From the NCBI RefSeq assembly GCF_007558865.1, contig NZ_VLPK01000001.1, positions 1,736,001 through 1,800,000 on the forward strand: a stretch of DNA of 64,000 nucleotides. The letters are read 5' to 3'. A program made the translations under genes and the position numbers. This DNA comes from Mucilaginibacter corticis. Its GTDB lineage: Bacteria > Bacteroidota > Bacteroidia > Sphingobacteriales > Sphingobacteriaceae. The notes beneath the pieces are model-generated. The model did not search any database. It was given only the letters and a program-made list of their open reading frames with translations, and was not told the DNA's origin. Below, in pieces: positions 23,604 through 32,215 of this stretch (its first letter is position 1; each line of letters begins with the position of its first letter).

Positions 23604-25685
23604 CTAAAACCTGATATTAAATCCTGCATAATAATTGCGTAATGCCGATGGGTTAAAAAAGCGGTTTCCCACGGCGTCCAGGTCATCGCCCAGGCTATAC
23701 TTTTCGTTCAGCAGGTTATCAATGCCGCCAAATATTTCCAGTCTTGATTTGTCGCTTAGTTTATGTTCCCATCCAATTTTGGTTTGTACCAGGTCATACT
23801 TTGGCGCATAAAAGGTATTGGCCTCATTTAGCGGGATGCGGGCCGTATGATTATATTGGACATACAGGTAAAAGTGTTCCGGAAATTTTACCTGTACGCT
23901 GGCTACGCTTACGTCGCGCGGTACGCCGGTTAGCTCATTACCCGCATAGCTCTTGGTAGCGTCGCTGTAATTGCCAAAAGTAAATTTGCTGATGGTTAAC
24001 GACTCGCCGATCTGAAGCCCTCTGATAAATCCGGTTTCGCGTTGTTTGATCAGCCAATCGGTAAAATACAATTCCAGGCCCGGTTGTTTGATGTCGCCCG
24101 AGTTGGTGTAATATTCTGTTTCCTGCGCGGTTAGCCTGCGCACAATGGCATTATTTAAACGATAGTAAAAGGCGGACACGTCAAACAGCATAGTTTCATC
24201 ATTATTGCGCAGGCGGAAACCGGTTTCATAGTTCCAGCCGTATTGTGCCTGTAAAGATGTGTTGATGATATTGTTTGACGGGCGAATTTCGGCTGAAGTT
24301 GGCGTAGAATATCCACGGCTTACCGATGCACGCCATACAAAGTTGTCGTTTATTTGGTAAGACAATGCCAGGCGCGGCATAACCTGCGGCGAGAAGGTTT
24401 GTTTGGTGAATGATGTCTGCTTACGCGGATAAACGTTCCTGAAATCATAGCCATAAAAGTTTAAACTTGCCGCGGCTTCTATGTGTAAACGATCATATAG
24501 TGTTTCTTCGTAACGGGCAAAGAAAAAATGCTGGCCTGTATTTACTTTGTCCAGGCTTTGGGCGGTATCACGCACGCCTGCCCGGTTGCCATAGTCGTTA
24601 TTATCTGCATTGGTTTGCGACCATTCCATACCTACGTTAGCTTTCCAGTTAAAATTGTCTTTAGGTGTGCCGGTAAATTCAAAATAGGTACGCATACCAT
24701 AAGTACGTTCATAACGTTGCTCGTAGTTGGTAATAAACGGATTGGTAAAGTTTACATACGTTCCATATACCGCGAATATATTGCGGATGTTATTAGTAAT
24801 ATGCCACTCATTCACTGCGCCGCCGTAAGTCATTTTATTGGTAATGCTGGCATGCTGTGCAATAGAACCGGGTACGGCCGGGGTTGAAGGCCTTGCAGCG
24901 GTTGGATCGGCAGCGGCCTGCGCCTGGGTTAACCCGCCCGGTGTTTCATAACTCAGGTCAGAATAAAAGCCCAGTACCTTTAAAGAATTATTATTACCGT
25001 AAGTCAATTTATCGCTTGCCTGGAAGTAGTTGCGATACATATCGCTATGTACCCTGTAACCGTGAGCTGTTTGATACGACTGGTTAAAATTGAACTGGTT
25101 ATTTTTTGATACGTTTTGCAGGCCAACGTTTTCATGCACCAACCCGTATGAACCGCCCGACAGTCCAGCGGTTACAAAATTGGTACTATCATAACGGTTA
25201 ACCGGGCTGATCAAAACCACACCGCCCGAGTTTGCACCGAACAAACTGCCGTCAGGCCCCTTTAATACTTCAATACCTTGTACACTGTTAAAATCAATGG
25301 CGTTTAAATAGGTATTACCACCTGCATCGGTAAGCGGCAACTCGTCGTAGTAAATCTTAACATCCCGTATCCCAAATGGCGACCGCAGCAAACTACCCCT
25401 TACAGACAACCGGTAACTGCCTGGCGAACGCTCTTCCATCCGTACCCCCGGCACGGTATTAACGGCTGATACCAATGAAATATCAGGCTGTACTTTTAAC
25501 TGTGCCGGAGATATTACACTTACAGATGCCGGCACACTCAACATAGGCTGATCTGATAAATAGCCCTTAACGGTTACCGTTTTTAGTTTAGTGGTATCGG
25601 TCTTTGAATTGTTGTGTTTGTTTTGAGCATTGACGGCAACGCCTATTGTCAGAAATATTATTGTAATGGGGAGAGTTTTAAACAC
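23604..25685 (-). CDS. TonB-dependent outer-membrane receptor
   Basis: 693-residue receptor with a signal peptide (cleavage near VNAQN), a plug domain at about residues 35-160 (VPASVSVISPAQL, VNTVPGVRMEERSPG, IEVLKGPDGSLFGANSGGV) and a 22-strand-type barrel ending in the aromatic YYAGFNIRF. There is no N-terminal carboxypeptidase-like domain and no SusD partner, so a siderophore, heme or cofactor ligand is more likely than a glycan. The BtuF-like lobe gene on the other side of the gap may hint at a metal chelate or corrinoid. Ligand unproven. Confidence 0.92.
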   Translation of the reverse strand: MFKTLPITIIFLTIGVAVNAQNKHNNSKTDTTKLKTVTVKGYLSDQPMLSVPASVSVISPAQLKVQPDISLVSAVNTVPGVRMEERSPGSYRLSVRGSLLRSPFGIRDVKIYYDELPLTDAGGNTYLNAIDFNSVQGIEVLKGPDGSLFGANSGGVVLISPVNRYDSTNFVTAGLSGGSYGLVHENVGLQNVSKNNQFNFNQSYQTAHGYRVHSDMYRNYFQASDKLTYGNNNSLKVLGFYSDLSYETPGGLTQAQAAADPTAARPSTPAVPGSIAQHASITNKMTYGGAVNEWHITNNIRNIFAVYGTYVNFTNPFITNYEQRYERTYGMRTYFEFTGTPKDNFNWKANVGMEWSQTNADNNDYGNRAGVRDTAQSLDKVNTGQHFFFARYEETLYDRLHIEAAASLNFYGYDFRNVYPRKQTSFTKQTFSPQVMPRLALSYQINDNFVWRASVSRGYSTPTSAEIRPSNNIINTSLQAQYGWNYETGFRLRNNDETMLFDVSAFYYRLNNAIVRRLTAQETEYYTNSGDIKQPGLELYFTDWLIKQRETGFIRGLQIGESLTISKFTFGNYSDATKSYAGNELTGVPRDVSVASVQVKFPEHFYLYVQYNHTARIPLNEANTFYAPKYDLVQTKIGWEHKLSDKSRLEIFGGIDNLLNEKYSLGDDLDAVGNRFFNPSALRNYYAGFNIRF

Positions 25686-25806
25686 GCTGTATCATATTAG
25701 GTTAAAACAAAAATAGCCCTTTATTAATATAAAAAGCTATTGTATTTGTAAGATGTTGGATACGTGATCAGATTGCGGTAATGTGTTATTAGTAAATCAG
25801 GATGAT

Positions 25807-26328
25807 CTAAAACTTAATAAATTTCTCTATCTGCTCATCGGTAAACTTCAGGGTATCTTCTTTAAACAGGTCGCTGTATTCATTAAACTCTGATTTAATA
25901 TTGGCGATATGCAGTTTTAGCGGCATAATGTTTAAATGTACATAATGGCATACACCTGTAAAATGATCGATACCGCGTATGTTGCCGTATTTGCCTGATG
26001 ATACGCCAACTAACGCTGCTTTCTTTTCATAAAAACTACTGGGAAAAGAACATGCATCAATAAATATTTTCAACGCGCCGGGAAAACTGCCGTTATATTC
26101 GGGGATGATAAATATAAATTTGTCGGTAGCGTCAACAATGTCCTGAATTTTTTGAAATTCGGGGCTGCGTTTTCCGTACAGGTCTGTTTCTAATATATTG
26201 GGAGGTAGTTGAGCTAAGGATATCAGTCCGGCCTCAATGCCTTTTTCAAGTAATTTTTTTTGATAATAACGCGCCACTTTAAGTGTCGAACTTCCGGGGC
26301 GGTTGGTGGAGGATATGATAGTGATCAT
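25807..26328 (-). CDS. NAD(P)H-dependent FMN reductase
   Basis: Flavodoxin-like oxidoreductase (173 aa). The FMN phosphate loop SSTNRPGSSTLKVA, the IIPEYNGSFPGALKIFID block and VSSGKYGNIRG are typical of the NADPH-dependent FMN reductase family (azoreductase/chromate reductase type). Family members reduce FMN or quinones in the cytoplasm. It lies behind a TonB receptor gene in the same direction with a gap of about 120 bases; a role in ferric reduction is possible but not shown. Confidence 0.9.
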   Translation of the reverse strand: MITIISSTNRPGSSTLKVARYYQKKLLEKGIEAGLISLAQLPPNILETDLYGKRSPEFQKIQDIVDATDKFIFIIPEYNGSFPGALKIFIDACSFPSSFYEKKAALVGVSSGKYGNIRGIDHFTGVCHYVHLNIMPLKLHIANIKSEFNEYSDLFKEDTLKFTDEQIEKFIKF

Positions 26329-26344
26329 TAATGACTGAATTACA

Positions 26345-26405
26345 GAATTATTGAGTTATTGAATTTAAAAATGATAAAATCAGTAATTCAATAACTCAAT
26401 AATTC
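26345..26405. repeat. Perfect 21-bp word palindrome (GAATTATTGAGTTATTGAATT)
   Basis: The 21-base left arm at 26345-26365 consists of GAATTATTGA and GTTATTGAATT. It is perfectly complementary to the right arm at 26385-26405, with a 19-base loop. No T-run follows either arm. It is the cleanest member of the word-palindrome class in the window. Confidence 0.85.
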
Positions 26406-26548
26406 ACTGACTAAATTGTTTGTAAATTGCCAAAAACTGTGGATTTTGGCGTTATTTAAATATATATCTTAGCGCTTGGTAAAAAGTTTTCCGAAGGTAG
26501 AAATTTATATTTCTATTTTTCGTTGTTAATACACCCGTTATAAAATTT

Positions 26549-26554
26549 GGAGAG
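26549..26554 (+). promoter_or_regulatory. Shine-Dalgarno of parA
   Basis: GGAGAG five bases before ATG 26560, one of the few recognisable ribosome binding sites in the window. Confidence 0.6.
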
Positions 26555-26559
26555 ATAGA

Positions 26560-27363
26560 ATGAGTAAAATTATTGCTTTAGCCAATCAAAAAGGTGGTGT
26601 GGGTAAAACTACATCGTCAATTAACCTGGCTGCAAGTTTAGCCGTATTAGAATACAGAACATTATTAGTTGATGCTGATCCGCAGGCCAATTCAACATCA
26701 GGCATTGGTTTTGACCCGCGCAATGTTAAGAATAGCATCTATGAATGCATTATCAACCAGATCGATCCGCACGAAGCTATTATAAAGACCGAAACACCTA
26801 ATCTTGACCTGTTGCCGGCGCATATTGACCTGGTAGGTGCAGAGATCGAGATGATCAACCTGGAGAACCGTGAGTATAAAATGCAGGAGGTATTCAGCAA
26901 AGTACGCGACGAATATGATTTTATCATTATTGATTGTTCACCATCATTAGGCTTAATTACCATTAATGCCTTGACCGCTGCCGATTCTGTGATCATCCCG
27001 GTACAATGCGAATACTTCGCTTTGGAAGGTTTGGGTAAATTGTTAAACACCGTTAAGATCGTACAAAATAGATTAAACCCGCAATTAGAAATTGAAGGGA
27101 TATTGCTGACTATGTATGATGTAAGGCTGCGCCTGTCAAACCAGGTGGTTGAAGAAGTGAGGACCCACTTTGAAGACATGGTATTTGATACCATTATACA
27201 GCGCAATACCCGTTTAAGCGAGGCGCCAAGCTTTGGTGTATCAGTAATTATGCATGATGCTACCTGTAAAGGCGCTATAAACTACCTTAATCTGGCCCGC
27301 GAGATCATCCGCAAAAATGGTTTGTTGAAAGACGAAGTAAAGGCAGAAACAGAAATAGTATAA
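26560..27363 (+). CDS. parA: Chromosome-partitioning ATPase ParA (Soj)
   Basis: ParA/MinD-type ATPase (267 aa) that moves the origin region together with ParB. The deviant Walker A QKGGVGKTTSS (residues 10-20), the A' motif LLVDADPQANST and Walker B IIIDCSPSLGLIT are intact. No N-terminal HTH is present, as in chromosomal Soj proteins. parB begins one base after its stop. The protein is of normal length. Confidence 0.96.
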   Translation: MSKIIALANQKGGVGKTTSSINLAASLAVLEYRTLLVDADPQANSTSGIGFDPRNVKNSIYECIINQIDPHEAIIKTETPNLDLLPAHIDLVGAEIEMINLENREYKMQEVFSKVRDEYDFIIIDCSPSLGLITINALTAADSVIIPVQCEYFALEGLGKLLNTVKIVQNRLNPQLEIEGILLTMYDVRLRLSNQVVEEVRTHFEDMVFDTIIQRNTRLSEAPSFGVSVIMHDATCKGAINYLNLAREIIRKNGLLKDEVKAETEIV

Positions 27364-27364
27364 C

Positions 27365-28285
27365 ATGAGCGCAGAGAAAAGAAACGCATTGGGCAAGGGA
27401 TTAAGCGCACTGTTAAATGATTCTGAAAATGTACTTCCCTATAAAAAACCTACCGGCAATAATACGCAGGTAAGCACATCGCCCGAGGTTAACAGCCTGG
27501 GCTCGGTAAATGAGATAAAAATAGCCGAAATAGAGGTTAACCCTTTCCAGCCACGTACTGATTTTGATGAGCAGGCATTGGCTGACCTTTCGGCTTCTAT
27601 AAAATTACAGGGGCTTATTCAGCCTATTACAGTGCGTCGCGTAAGCGCGCATCAATTTCAGTTGATATCAGGCGAACGTCGTCTGCGGGCATCAAAATTG
27701 GCGGGGTTAACAAATATCCCTGCTTATATACGCACCGCCGACGATCAGCAAATGTTGGAAATGGCGCTGATTGAGAACATTCAGCGCGAAGACCTTAACG
27801 CAATAGAGGTTGCTTTAAGTTTTCAGCGTATGCTTGATGAGTTGGACCTGAAGCAGGAAGAGCTTGGCGAACGGGTAAGTAAAAACAGGTCGACAGTGAC
27901 CAATTACTTAAGGTTATTAAAACTACCACCAACCATACAGGCATCCATACGTGACGGTGAGATCAGCATGGGCCATGCACGCGCTTTGATAACGGTGAAT
28001 GACCCTACACAACAATTATATATCCATAAGTATATCATTCAGCAGGGTTTATCCGTTCGTAAGGTAGAGGAGATGGTTCGCGACCTGCAAAAGTCGCGCA
28101 CAAAAAAGGAAGGCAAACAACCTGAACCTATATCGTTTCAATTGCAAAAGATACAGGACGACCTGGCATCAAAGTTTAGCACACAGGTTAAATTGAAGAT
28201 AGGCAGCCAGGGAAAAGGCGCTATTGAAATTCCTTTTTTATCAGAAGATGATCTTGCCCGCATCCTCGAAATGTTGGATTGGTAA
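27365..28285 (+). CDS. parB: Chromosome-partitioning protein ParB
   Basis: CTP-dependent DNA clamp (306 aa) that binds parS and recruits ParA. The start RNALGKGLSALL, the CTP-binding region ISGERRLRASKLAG, the ENIQREDLNAIE motif and the HTH (LGERVSKNRSTVTNYLRLLKLP) are present. The C-terminal dimerisation segment ends SEDDLARILEMLDW. I found no obvious parS palindrome in this window. Confidence 0.95.
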   Translation: MSAEKRNALGKGLSALLNDSENVLPYKKPTGNNTQVSTSPEVNSLGSVNEIKIAEIEVNPFQPRTDFDEQALADLSASIKLQGLIQPITVRRVSAHQFQLISGERRLRASKLAGLTNIPAYIRTADDQQMLEMALIENIQREDLNAIEVALSFQRMLDELDLKQEELGERVSKNRSTVTNYLRLLKLPPTIQASIRDGEISMGHARALITVNDPTQQLYIHKYIIQQGLSVRKVEEMVRDLQKSRTKKEGKQPEPISFQLQKIQDDLASKFSTQVKLKIGSQGKGAIEIPFLSEDDLARILEMLDW

Positions 28286-28289
28286 AAAC

Positions 28290-28985
28290 ATGCAGAGATA
28301 TATTTTAATAATTTTCTTATTAACCGGGTTCGCTTTTTCTGCGTTTGCACAAAATCCTGTATCACCAACTAACCCTGCATCGCCGCTTAAAAAAAGTAAA
28401 GCAGATAGTTTGCAGGAAAAAAAGGACTCGCTTAAGTCAAAACCCTTTGTTCCTAAAATTGGCGGTATAAAAATTTACCACCCGGATAGTACCCACAGCC
28501 CAAGTAAAGCATGGCACCGGTCTGTATTTGTACCCGGTTGGGGCCAGGTATATAACCATCAATATTGGAAGGTGCCGGTTATCTATACCGGATTAACTTT
28601 ATTAGTAGTGATGTACCGCTTTAACCAGTCAGCCTACACCGAAGATTTAGCCATAGCGAAGTACCGTGAAAGAGGAACCAGCCCAAATCCCGGCGATAAA
28701 TATTATGCCCTATACCAGGCGTATACCGGCTATAATGATCAGTCAATTAACGACGCGGTAAGAGGATATGCACGTTATCGCGACTTAAGCGTATTGCTTT
28801 TTGCTGCTGCCTGGGGCATCCAGACCATTGATGCTTATATCGATGCCAAGTTTAAACATTCTTACTCGATGGATACAGACTTTAGTGTAAAGGTTGTGCC
28901 TACGCTTATTAATCAGCAGGTTAATGTGCAAAGTTTTAGTGGCGCATTTATTCCGGGTTTAAAAGTTACCTTTACACTCCGATAA
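28290..28985 (+). CDS. DUF5683 domain protein, secreted/membrane
   Basis: This 231-residue protein starts with the signal peptide MQRYILIIFLLTGFAFSAFA; a longer frame starting at 28224 inside parB is rejected. After a Lys/Pro-rich linker, HRSVFVPGWGQVYNHQYWKV is the hallmark of DUF5683, followed by a membrane segment (VPVIYTGLTLLVVMYRF) and the C-terminal block DAYIDAKFKHSYSM. Function unknown. The order parA-parB-DUF5683-dapB-lepB is common in Bacteroidetes, suggesting an envelope or growth-linked role. Confidence 0.9.
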   Translation: MQRYILIIFLLTGFAFSAFAQNPVSPTNPASPLKKSKADSLQEKKDSLKSKPFVPKIGGIKIYHPDSTHSPSKAWHRSVFVPGWGQVYNHQYWKVPVIYTGLTLLVVMYRFNQSAYTEDLAIAKYRERGTSPNPGDKYYALYQAYTGYNDQSINDAVRGYARYRDLSVLLFAAAWGIQTIDAYIDAKFKHSYSMDTDFSVKVVPTLINQQVNVQSFSGAFIPGLKVTFTLR

Positions 28986-28992
28986 AGAGGCT

Positions 28993-29000
28993 TATATTTG
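28993..29000 (+). promoter_or_regulatory. -7 element upstream of dapB
   Basis: TATATTTG, 21 bases before ATG 29022, in the short gap after the DUF5683 gene. It excludes the in-frame TTG at 28998 as start. No clear -33 element. Confidence 0.45.
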
Positions 29001-29021
29001 CCTTGCCATAAAAACAATAAA

Positions 29022-29768
29022 ATGAAGATCGCATTATTAGGTTACGGCAAAATGGGCAAGATCATTGAAAAGATCGCGCTTGACCGTAAACACGAAATCG
29101 TATTAAAAATAGATTACGATAACCAGCACGAACTGACTATTGAAAATCTGCAAAAAGCAGATGTAGCTATTGAGTTTAGTACGCCCGCAACCGTATTAGG
29201 AAACATAGACCTTTGCTTTAACGCGGACACACCCATTGTAGTTGGTACAACCGGCTGGCACGAGCAGCTAAGCGAAATAAAACAACGTTACCAAGGCAGC
29301 GAAAAGGCATTTATGTATGGCACCAACTTTAGTGTAGGCGTAAATATATTTTTCCATATTAACAAGGTATTAGCTAAGGTTATGAACCAGCAGCCTTATT
29401 ATGATGTACAGGTTGAAGAGATCCACCATACTCAAAAATTAGATTCGCCCAGTGGCACAGCCATAACACTTGCCGAAGGCATTATTGATAACCTGGATGA
29501 TAAAAAGAACTGGGTTAATGTTTTAACAGATACTAATAACCCTGCCGATGCCAGCACAAAGGTTGAGGATGTGTTGATAGAGTCATACCGTATTGATAGC
29601 GTACCGGGTACGCATACCGTTATTTATGATTCGGAAGTTGATACCATCGAGATAAAGCATACCGCCCACAACCGCAACGGGTTTGCACTAGGCGCGGTTT
29701 TAGCAGCCGAGTGGGTTAAGGATAAGAAAGGCTTTTTCTCTGTGGCCGATATGTTTGATTTATCGTAA
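29022..29768 (+). CDS. dapB: 4-hydroxy-tetrahydrodipicolinate reductase
   Basis: Cytoplasmic NAD(P)H-dependent enzyme (248 aa) of lysine and diaminopimelate synthesis. The nucleotide-binding loop ALLGYGKMGKII, the VGTTGWHE motif and the catalytic/substrate block EIHHTQKLDSPSGTA are intact. ATG 29022 begins the Rossmann fold directly. It sits in the parAB-lepB unit, with lepB 34 bases downstream. Confidence 0.95.
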   Translation: MKIALLGYGKMGKIIEKIALDRKHEIVLKIDYDNQHELTIENLQKADVAIEFSTPATVLGNIDLCFNADTPIVVGTTGWHEQLSEIKQRYQGSEKAFMYGTNFSVGVNIFFHINKVLAKVMNQQPYYDVQVEEIHHTQKLDSPSGTAITLAEGIIDNLDDKKNWVNVLTDTNNPADASTKVEDVLIESYRIDSVPGTHTVIYDSEVDTIEIKHTAHNRNGFALGAVLAAEWVKDKKGFFSVADMFDLS

Positions 29769-29802
29769 TAATAAATTACTTTACCACAATATTTAAAAGA
29801 TA

Positions 29803-30948
29803 ATGAACTGGAAATTCTGGAACAAGAATAAAACAAATACAAAGGCCAAAGCAAAAAAGAAGACCAAAACCCGCGAGTGGGTTGATGCCGTTGTATTTGC
29901 CGTAATTGCCGCTACGCTGATAAGGACCTTTTTTATTGAGGCTTATACCATACCCACCCCATCAATGGAGCGCTCATTACTGGTTGGCGATTTCTTGTTT
30001 GTAAGTAAATTAAATTACGGCCCGCGTACACCTATGACGCCTATAGCGTTTCCGTTTGCACACCATACCATGCCGCTGATCAATACCAAAGCATATTGGG
30101 ATGGCCTTGAGTTAAACTATCACCGCTTGCCGGGTTTTGGCGAGGTTAAAAGAGGCGATGTGGTTGTTTTTAACTACCCGATGGATGCAGATTCGCCGCT
30201 TTACAGGCCTGTTGACAAACGCGAAAATTATATTAAACGCTGCCAGGGTATAGGCGGTGATACTTTAAGTGTTGTTAATGCACAAGTTTATGTAAATGGA
30301 AAGCCGGCATCAAATCCGCCGGAGAGCCAGTTGGATTATACAGTGACAGCTGCTACACCATTAAATCCGGATGTTGAAGATCAGCTTCACATAAAACGCT
30401 ATAATGGGGAGAATTCATATCCTTTCATGACTAAAGATGCTTACAATACGCTAAAAGGTTATACAGGCGTTACTATTACACCGAATATTCGCAAGCCCGG
30501 CGAACCCGACCAGGTATATCCTACAAATCCAAGTCACCCTGTGGGCCCGCCTAATTTGATGTTGCCGGGTAAACAGCATGATTATAAATGGAACGTAGAT
30601 AATTACGGCCCAATCATTATCCCTAAAAAAGGGTGGACCGTTAAACTGGATAGTGTTACTTACCCGTTGTATGAACGTTGTATCAGCGTTTATGAAAATA
30701 ACAAGGTACAGATAGTAGGCAAAGACATCCTGATAAATGGTGTAAAGACAGATAGCTACACCTTTAAAATGAACTATTACTGGATGATGGGCGATAATCG
30801 CCATGATTCTGACGACTCGCGCTACTGGGGTTTTGTACCAGAAGACCATATTGTAGGCAAGGCACTATTTGTTTGGATGAGTATAGATGATGATGCCTCT
30901 TTCTTCAGCAAAATAAGATGGAGCAGGTTATTTAAGGTGATTCATTAA
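29803..30948 (+). CDS. lepB: Signal peptidase I
   Basis: Membrane-bound serine protease (381 aa) that cleaves signal peptides of secreted proteins. One membrane helix (residues about 23-45) precedes the catalytic Ser in IPTPSMERSLL; the general base Lys lies in ENYIKRCQGIGGD, and GDNRHDSDDSRYWG is the conserved C-terminal box. It is longer than the enterobacterial enzyme because of an insertion (about residues 165-290) between the Lys box and the C-terminal box, as in other Bacteroidetes. A repeat and a terminator follow. Confidence 0.96.
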   Translation: MNWKFWNKNKTNTKAKAKKKTKTREWVDAVVFAVIAATLIRTFFIEAYTIPTPSMERSLLVGDFLFVSKLNYGPRTPMTPIAFPFAHHTMPLINTKAYWDGLELNYHRLPGFGEVKRGDVVVFNYPMDADSPLYRPVDKRENYIKRCQGIGGDTLSVVNAQVYVNGKPASNPPESQLDYTVTAATPLNPDVEDQLHIKRYNGENSYPFMTKDAYNTLKGYTGVTITPNIRKPGEPDQVYPTNPSHPVGPPNLMLPGKQHDYKWNVDNYGPIIIPKKGWTVKLDSVTYPLYERCISVYENNKVQIVGKDILINGVKTDSYTFKMNYYWMMGDNRHDSDDSRYWGFVPEDHIVGKALFVWMSIDDDASFFSKIRWSRLFKVIH

Positions 30949-30951
30949 GCG

Positions 30952-30974
30952 CCCAGCCCCCTGAAGGGGGAGCT
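30952..30974. repeat. CCCCCT..AGGGGG repeat after lepB
   Basis: CCCAGCCCCCTGAAGGGGGA, then GCT, four bases after the lepB stop; the same variant as the insertion in truA. Confidence 0.8.
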
Positions 30975-30984
30975 GATTAGCATA

Positions 30985-31026
30985 CGAAAAAGCGGCTTGG
31001 TTATTTACCAAACCGCTTTTGTTTTA
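30985..31026. terminator. Bidirectional terminator between lepB and the dehydrogenase gene
   Basis: AAAAGCGGCTTGGT pairs with ACCAAACCGCTTTT, with A-rich and T-rich flanks suitable for termination of both convergent genes. Confidence 0.75.
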
Positions 31027-31047
31027 TATACGTATTGGGATATGCTC

Positions 31048-32142
31048 TTAAAATTTCCCCTTCAGGGGGCGGAGGGGGCTAACGTTTAGCCTCTGCGCCA
31101 ACTCATTCAAATCCTCAACAACAGCGTCAACCAACGGAATCCCGTTTTTTCTCCTGTCTATTTCTGCTTCATATTCCGGTTCGCCGGGAATAATTACTTT
31201 TTGGTCCGGGTTAATGGCTGAGGCTGATTTAAATCGCGATACCCAGTTATCCAAATGATCTTTAAACTCATTAACCGGCCTAAAGCCGTCAACACGCATG
31301 GCGCCTAAAAAGTGGCCTATACCTGTCCCAACAGGATCAGCGGGCGGTTCTAAAAAAGAAACAAAAGGCGGTACCCATGGCCCGTAATTAGCGCCTGATA
31401 GTACTGCCGACAAAATATCAACAGTGGCACTCAATCCAAATCCTTTATGACTGCCATGCTCTCGGTCACTGCCTAAAGGAAGTAGCGAGCCGCCGCTTTT
31501 TAAGGCGTGCGGGTCGGTTGTGTAATTTCCTTCTGCATCCTGAATCCATCCTTCGGGAACTTGTTTGCCTGATCGTTGTGCTATTTCCAGTTTACCATTG
31601 GCTGCCGCCGAAGTAGCCATATCAACCACCACCGGCGGGTATTTGCCTGTCGGGAAAGCGTAGCACATGGGGTTAGTACCTAACATCCGCTCGTTTGAAA
31701 AAGTTGGTGCTACCAGCGGACTGGCATTGGTCATAGCAAAACCGATCATGTCTTTTTGCACCGCCATTAAGGCGTGATAGCCCGCTATACCAAAATGATT
31801 TGAATTGCGGATAGATACCCAGCCCGAACCGTATTGTTCGGCCTTTTTTATGGCTACCTGCATGGCAAAGGGTGCTACCACCAAACCCAGGCCTGCGTCG
31901 CCATCAATGGTAGCGGTTGTAGGGGTTTCATGTACTATCCCGATGTTAGGGGTAGGGTTGATACGTTGCTTTTGCCATAGGCGCACATAGCCTGTTAATC
32001 GGGCTACGCCATGCGAGTCTATCCCGCGCAGATCAGACAATAGTAAAACATCAGCTGCAAGCAAAGCATGTTCTTTGCTGCAGCCCATTGCCAGGAAAAT
32101 ATTTTCAGTGAAAGTTCTTAAGGCAGATTCTGATACAAGCAT
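31048..32142 (-). CDS. Malate/L-lactate dehydrogenase family (Ldh_2) oxidoreductase
   Basis: NAD(P)-dependent 2-hydroxyacid dehydrogenase of the Ldh_2/YlbC fold (364 aa). RGIDSHGVARL, GWVSIRNSNHFGIAGYHA, the GTNPMCYAFP block and HKGFGLSATVDILSAVLSG are characteristic; His in SNHFG is the likely catalytic acid/base. The substrate may be malate, lactate or another hydroxyacid. ATG 32142 is chosen because a -7 element TATCTTTG lies only three bases upstream. The last eight residues (PLRPLKGKF region) are encoded by a C/G-rich repeat that has replaced the native C-terminus. Confidence 0.92.
   Translation of the reverse strand: MLVSESALRTFTENIFLAMGCSKEHALLAADVLLLSDLRGIDSHGVARLTGYVRLWQKQRINPTPNIGIVHETPTTATIDGDAGLGLVVAPFAMQVAIKKAEQYGSGWVSIRNSNHFGIAGYHALMAVQKDMIGFAMTNASPLVAPTFSNERMLGTNPMCYAFPTGKYPPVVVDMATSAAANGKLEIAQRSGKQVPEGWIQDAEGNYTTDPHALKSGGSLLPLGSDREHGSHKGFGLSATVDILSAVLSGANYGPWVPPFVSFLEPPADPVGTGIGHFLGAMRVDGFRPVNEFKDHLDNWVSRFKSASAINPDQKVIIPGEPEYEAEIDRRKNGIPLVDAVVEDLNELAQRLNVSPLRPLKGKF
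31057..31081. repeat. CCCCCT..AGGGGG repeat forming the dehydrogenase 3' end
   Basis: CCCCTTCAGGGGGCGGAGGG then GGCT; on the coding strand it reads SPLRPLKG just before the stop. Confidence 0.8.
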
Positions 32143-32145
32143 CTG

Positions 32146-32153
32146 CAAAGATA
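32146..32153 (-). promoter_or_regulatory. -7 element of the dehydrogenase gene
   Basis: TATCTTTG with only CAG between it and ATG 32142. Initiation of transcription would fall on or next to the start codon. Confidence 0.6.
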
Positions 32154-32215
32154 ACAAGCAGCAATTAAGCTGTGTTTGTTATTTCAGGGTTATTTTTATG
32201 ATTCTATTAATAGTA

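Noticed and set aside
28224-28289. Longer DUF5683 start inside parB
   Set aside because: ATG 28290 gives a proper signal peptide; the longer form hides it behind 22 polar residues.
26420-28290. parS site near parAB
   Set aside because: No TGTTNCACGTGNAACA-like palindrome was seen in or around the genes.
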